Shown here in pieces: positions 7,452-8,301 of a stretch of 8,301 bases of DNA. Where the stretch lies: contig CALAZI010000082.1 of NCBI GenBank assembly GCA_937895955.1, forward strand, positions 1-8,301. The letters are read 5' to 3'. Position 1 is the stretch's first letter; every line of letters starts with the position of its first letter. A program made the translations under genes and the position numbers. The notes below the pieces were generated by a model. It did not search any database and had not been told where the DNA came from. It was given only the letters and a program-made list of their open reading frames with translations. This stretch comes from an uncultured Alphaproteobacteria bacterium (lineage in GTDB: Bacteria; Pseudomonadota; Alphaproteobacteria; Caulobacterales; Parvularculaceae).

Positions 7452-7459
7452 CTCCCCTT
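7452..7459 (-). promoter_or_regulatory. Ribosome binding site that fixes the lipase RTX start
   Basis: AAGGGGAG on the minus strand ends 5 bases before ATG 7446. The upstream in-frame GTG (7450-7452) shares a base with this motif and so would have no usable spacing. The protein therefore most likely begins MTPSSQD. Confidence 0.75.
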
Positions 7460-7462
7460 TGA

Positions 7463-7501
7463 TTCGAACGTCACTTTCGATTCGATCATCTACGTTTCGA
7501 A
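7463..7501. promoter_or_regulatory. TTCGA cluster upstream of the lipase RTX gene; possible operator
   Basis: TTCGA occurs four times in 39 bases (7463, 7476, 7481, 7496). The outer two extend to the palindrome TTCGAA, with starts 33 bases apart, close to three helical turns. The position, just before the ribosome binding site, would suit a regulator site in the 5' leader or promoter. I see no clear -35/-10 pair. Confidence 0.25.
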
Positions 7502-7851
7502 ATGCTGACTAATATCGACGCAGGCGAATGCACTGAAGCACGCAAGTAAATGCGATGTCACCCTCGCCGCTAGATCGCGCCCAAATCAACTATAGCAAAT
7601 CTCGGCGGCTATGCGACAAGACGTAGAAATTCGGATAGAAAATTGGCAACGCTTTGATTTGCTGGAATATTTGAAACCATGCTTGGTATCTTTCCCGCGT
7701 GTGCGAAGGATTCCGGCAGCCCAGCGAAGGCGAAAAAAATCTTTTGGAGAATGTTGCGCAATGAAAATGAATTGCCGCGGTTATTTGCGCTGTTTGTTTG
7801 AATCGGGGCGATCGACCTGAAGCGACTAAAGGCAATACAGGTCCGCTGGCC
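7502..7851. other. Intergenic stretch without a convincing gene
   Basis: About 350 bases lie between the lipase gene leader and the IS end. Open frames on both strands here are short and carry no recognisable motif. The best is a minus-strand frame with its stop at 7609, ending SVANFLSEFLRLVA. It could be the 3' remnant of a gene interrupted by the IS, but codon usage does not clearly support coding. A promoter for the lipase gene probably lies in this stretch, though none can be named with confidence. Confidence 0.4.
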
Positions 7852-7897
7852 TGTCCTCGGTTTGAAGGACACTGAGATAAGGTGTTTCATTCTAACC

Positions 7898-7902
7898 GGA
7901 GG
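7898..7902 (+). promoter_or_regulatory. Ribosome binding site of IS orfA
   Basis: GGAGG lies 5 bases before ATG 7908, a strong Shine-Dalgarno match. Confidence 0.7.
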
Positions 7903-7907
7903 CTATC

Positions 7908-8252
7908 ATGGGAAGACGAAGGACGCACAGCGAGGAGTTCAAGCGGGAGGCGGTAAGGCTGATCCGGGAGCGCGGGGTGACGACGGCGCAGGCGTCGCGG
8001 GACCTTGGCGTTCATCCGAATCTGCTGCGGCTCTGGGTGAAGGCGTATGATGCCGATCCGGCGCACGCCTTTCCGGGCCACGGGCGAATGAAGCCCGAGC
8101 AGCTTGAGATCGACCGGCTGCGGCGTGAGGTGACGAAGCTCAAGGCCGAGCGCGACATTCTAAAAAAGGCGTTCGCCGTATACGGCTCACCCTACTTCGC
8201 GAAGGATGGAGGCGCGCGCGCCACCGGTTCAAGCGCAGCGCCGACCGCGTGA
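7908..8252 (+). CDS. IS3-family transposase OrfA
   Basis: 114 residues. Residues 6-50 form a helix-turn-helix of the IS3/IS911 OrfA type (HSEEFKREAVRLIRERGVTT, then QASRDLGVHPNLLRLWVKAY). They bind the element's inverted repeats in characterised members. Residues 63-88 form a leucine-zipper coiled coil with L71, L78 and L85 in heptad register, used for multimerisation with OrfAB. The usual end after ILKKA is followed here by FAVYGSP before YFAKDG. Related OrfA proteins commonly read ILKKAAAYFAK, so this element may carry a small insertion. K86-K87 are encoded by the frameshift heptamer, giving access to orfB. Confidence 0.92.
   Translation: MGRRRTHSEEFKREAVRLIRERGVTTAQASRDLGVHPNLLRLWVKAYDADPAHAFPGHGRMKPEQLEIDRLRREVTKLKAERDILKKAFAVYGSPYFAKDGGARATGSSAAPTA
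8162..8168 (+). promoter_or_regulatory. Programmed -1 frameshift site (A6G) of the IS
   Basis: The heptamer is phased A_AAA_AAG relative to orfA, the canonical slippery sequence for producing the OrfAB transposase in the IS3 family. The -1 frame is open from here to the right edge and yields recognisable OrfB sequence. A downstream stimulatory structure was not worked out. Confidence 0.8.
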
Positions 8253-8301
8253 AGTTCGCCTTCATCGCGAAGCACCGAGGGGTCTGGCCGGTGATGTGGA
8301 T
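8168..8301 (+). CDS. IS3-family transposase OrfB (DDE integrase), N-terminal fragment
   Basis: The -1 frame relative to orfA is open to the right edge and includes RVKFAFIAKHRGVWPVMW. This is typical of the region before the HTH_21 and DDE catalytic core of IS3-family OrfB. The catalytic DDE residues lie outside the window. Production is expected as an OrfAB fusion through the frameshift. GTG 8249, overlapping the orfA stop, could serve as an independent start. Confidence 0.8.

Larger units (their letters stand above)
7852..8301 (+). mobile_element. IS3-family insertion sequence, left part only
   Basis: The element is recognised by its orfA/orfB layout with a frameshift heptamer. The left end is placed at about 7852, where the sequence starts TG as IS3-family ends do, 56 bases before orfA. 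At that end TGTCCT (7852-7857) and AGGACA (7866-7871) form a perfect 6-base inverted repeat around an 8-base loop. The exact terminus and any target duplication cannot be confirmed, because the right end is outside the window. The IS is transcribed away from the RTX genes. Confidence 0.75.

Noticed and set aside
7450..7452. GTG start for the lipase RTX protein, two codons upstream
   Set aside because: It directly abuts the Shine-Dalgarno sequence, with no spacing. ATG 7446 has proper 5-base spacing.
7611..7820. 69-codon plus-strand open frame
   Set aside because: It has no ribosome binding site that I can see, no motif, and an unlikely composition with many Arg and Cys.

Overview
The window looks like an accessory region from a Gram-negative bacterium. 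The best guess is an alphaproteobacterium, judged from the moderately high GC, the very large glycine/aspartate-rich RTX proteins of type I secretion style, and an IS3-family element. No marker gene fixes the taxonomy. Everything from the left edge to about 7446 is coded on the minus strand. A divergent insertion sequence enters on the plus strand at the right edge.

Reading in the minus-strand direction, the first gene (7446 to 2632) encodes a 1604-residue RTX protein. It has an N-terminal class 3 lipase domain, a short RTX block, two Ig-like domains, a Calx-beta domain, a cadherin-like domain, and two long RTX regions ending in a type I secretion tail. After a 127-base gap comes a GTG-started gene (2504 to 1638) for a 288-residue exported, probably lipid-anchored protein of unknown family. 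Its last 11 bases overlap a third gene (1648 to beyond base 1). The third gene is open over 549 codons and leaves the window without a stop, so a simple ORF listing easily misses it. It begins with a T4-lysozyme-like (GH24-type) domain, followed by about 140 unrecognised residues and then RTX repeats. One stretch of its repeats is nearly identical to part of the lipase protein's repeats.

Taken together, the block encodes two calcium-binding, probably type I-secreted enzymes: one predicted to act on lipid esters and one on peptidoglycan. A small envelope protein is translationally linked to the lysozyme-like gene. The most interesting hypothesis is that the exported protein protects the producer from the lysozyme-RTX protein, making an effector/immunity pair. 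This is inference from gene order and domain content. No transporter genes lie in the window.

Bases 7447 to about 7851 hold no convincing gene. They contain the lipase gene's ribosome binding site and a cluster of TTCGA motifs. From about 7852 an IS3-family element starts, with orfA (7908-8252), a canonical A6G frameshift heptamer (8162-8168) and the start of orfB, cut by the right edge.
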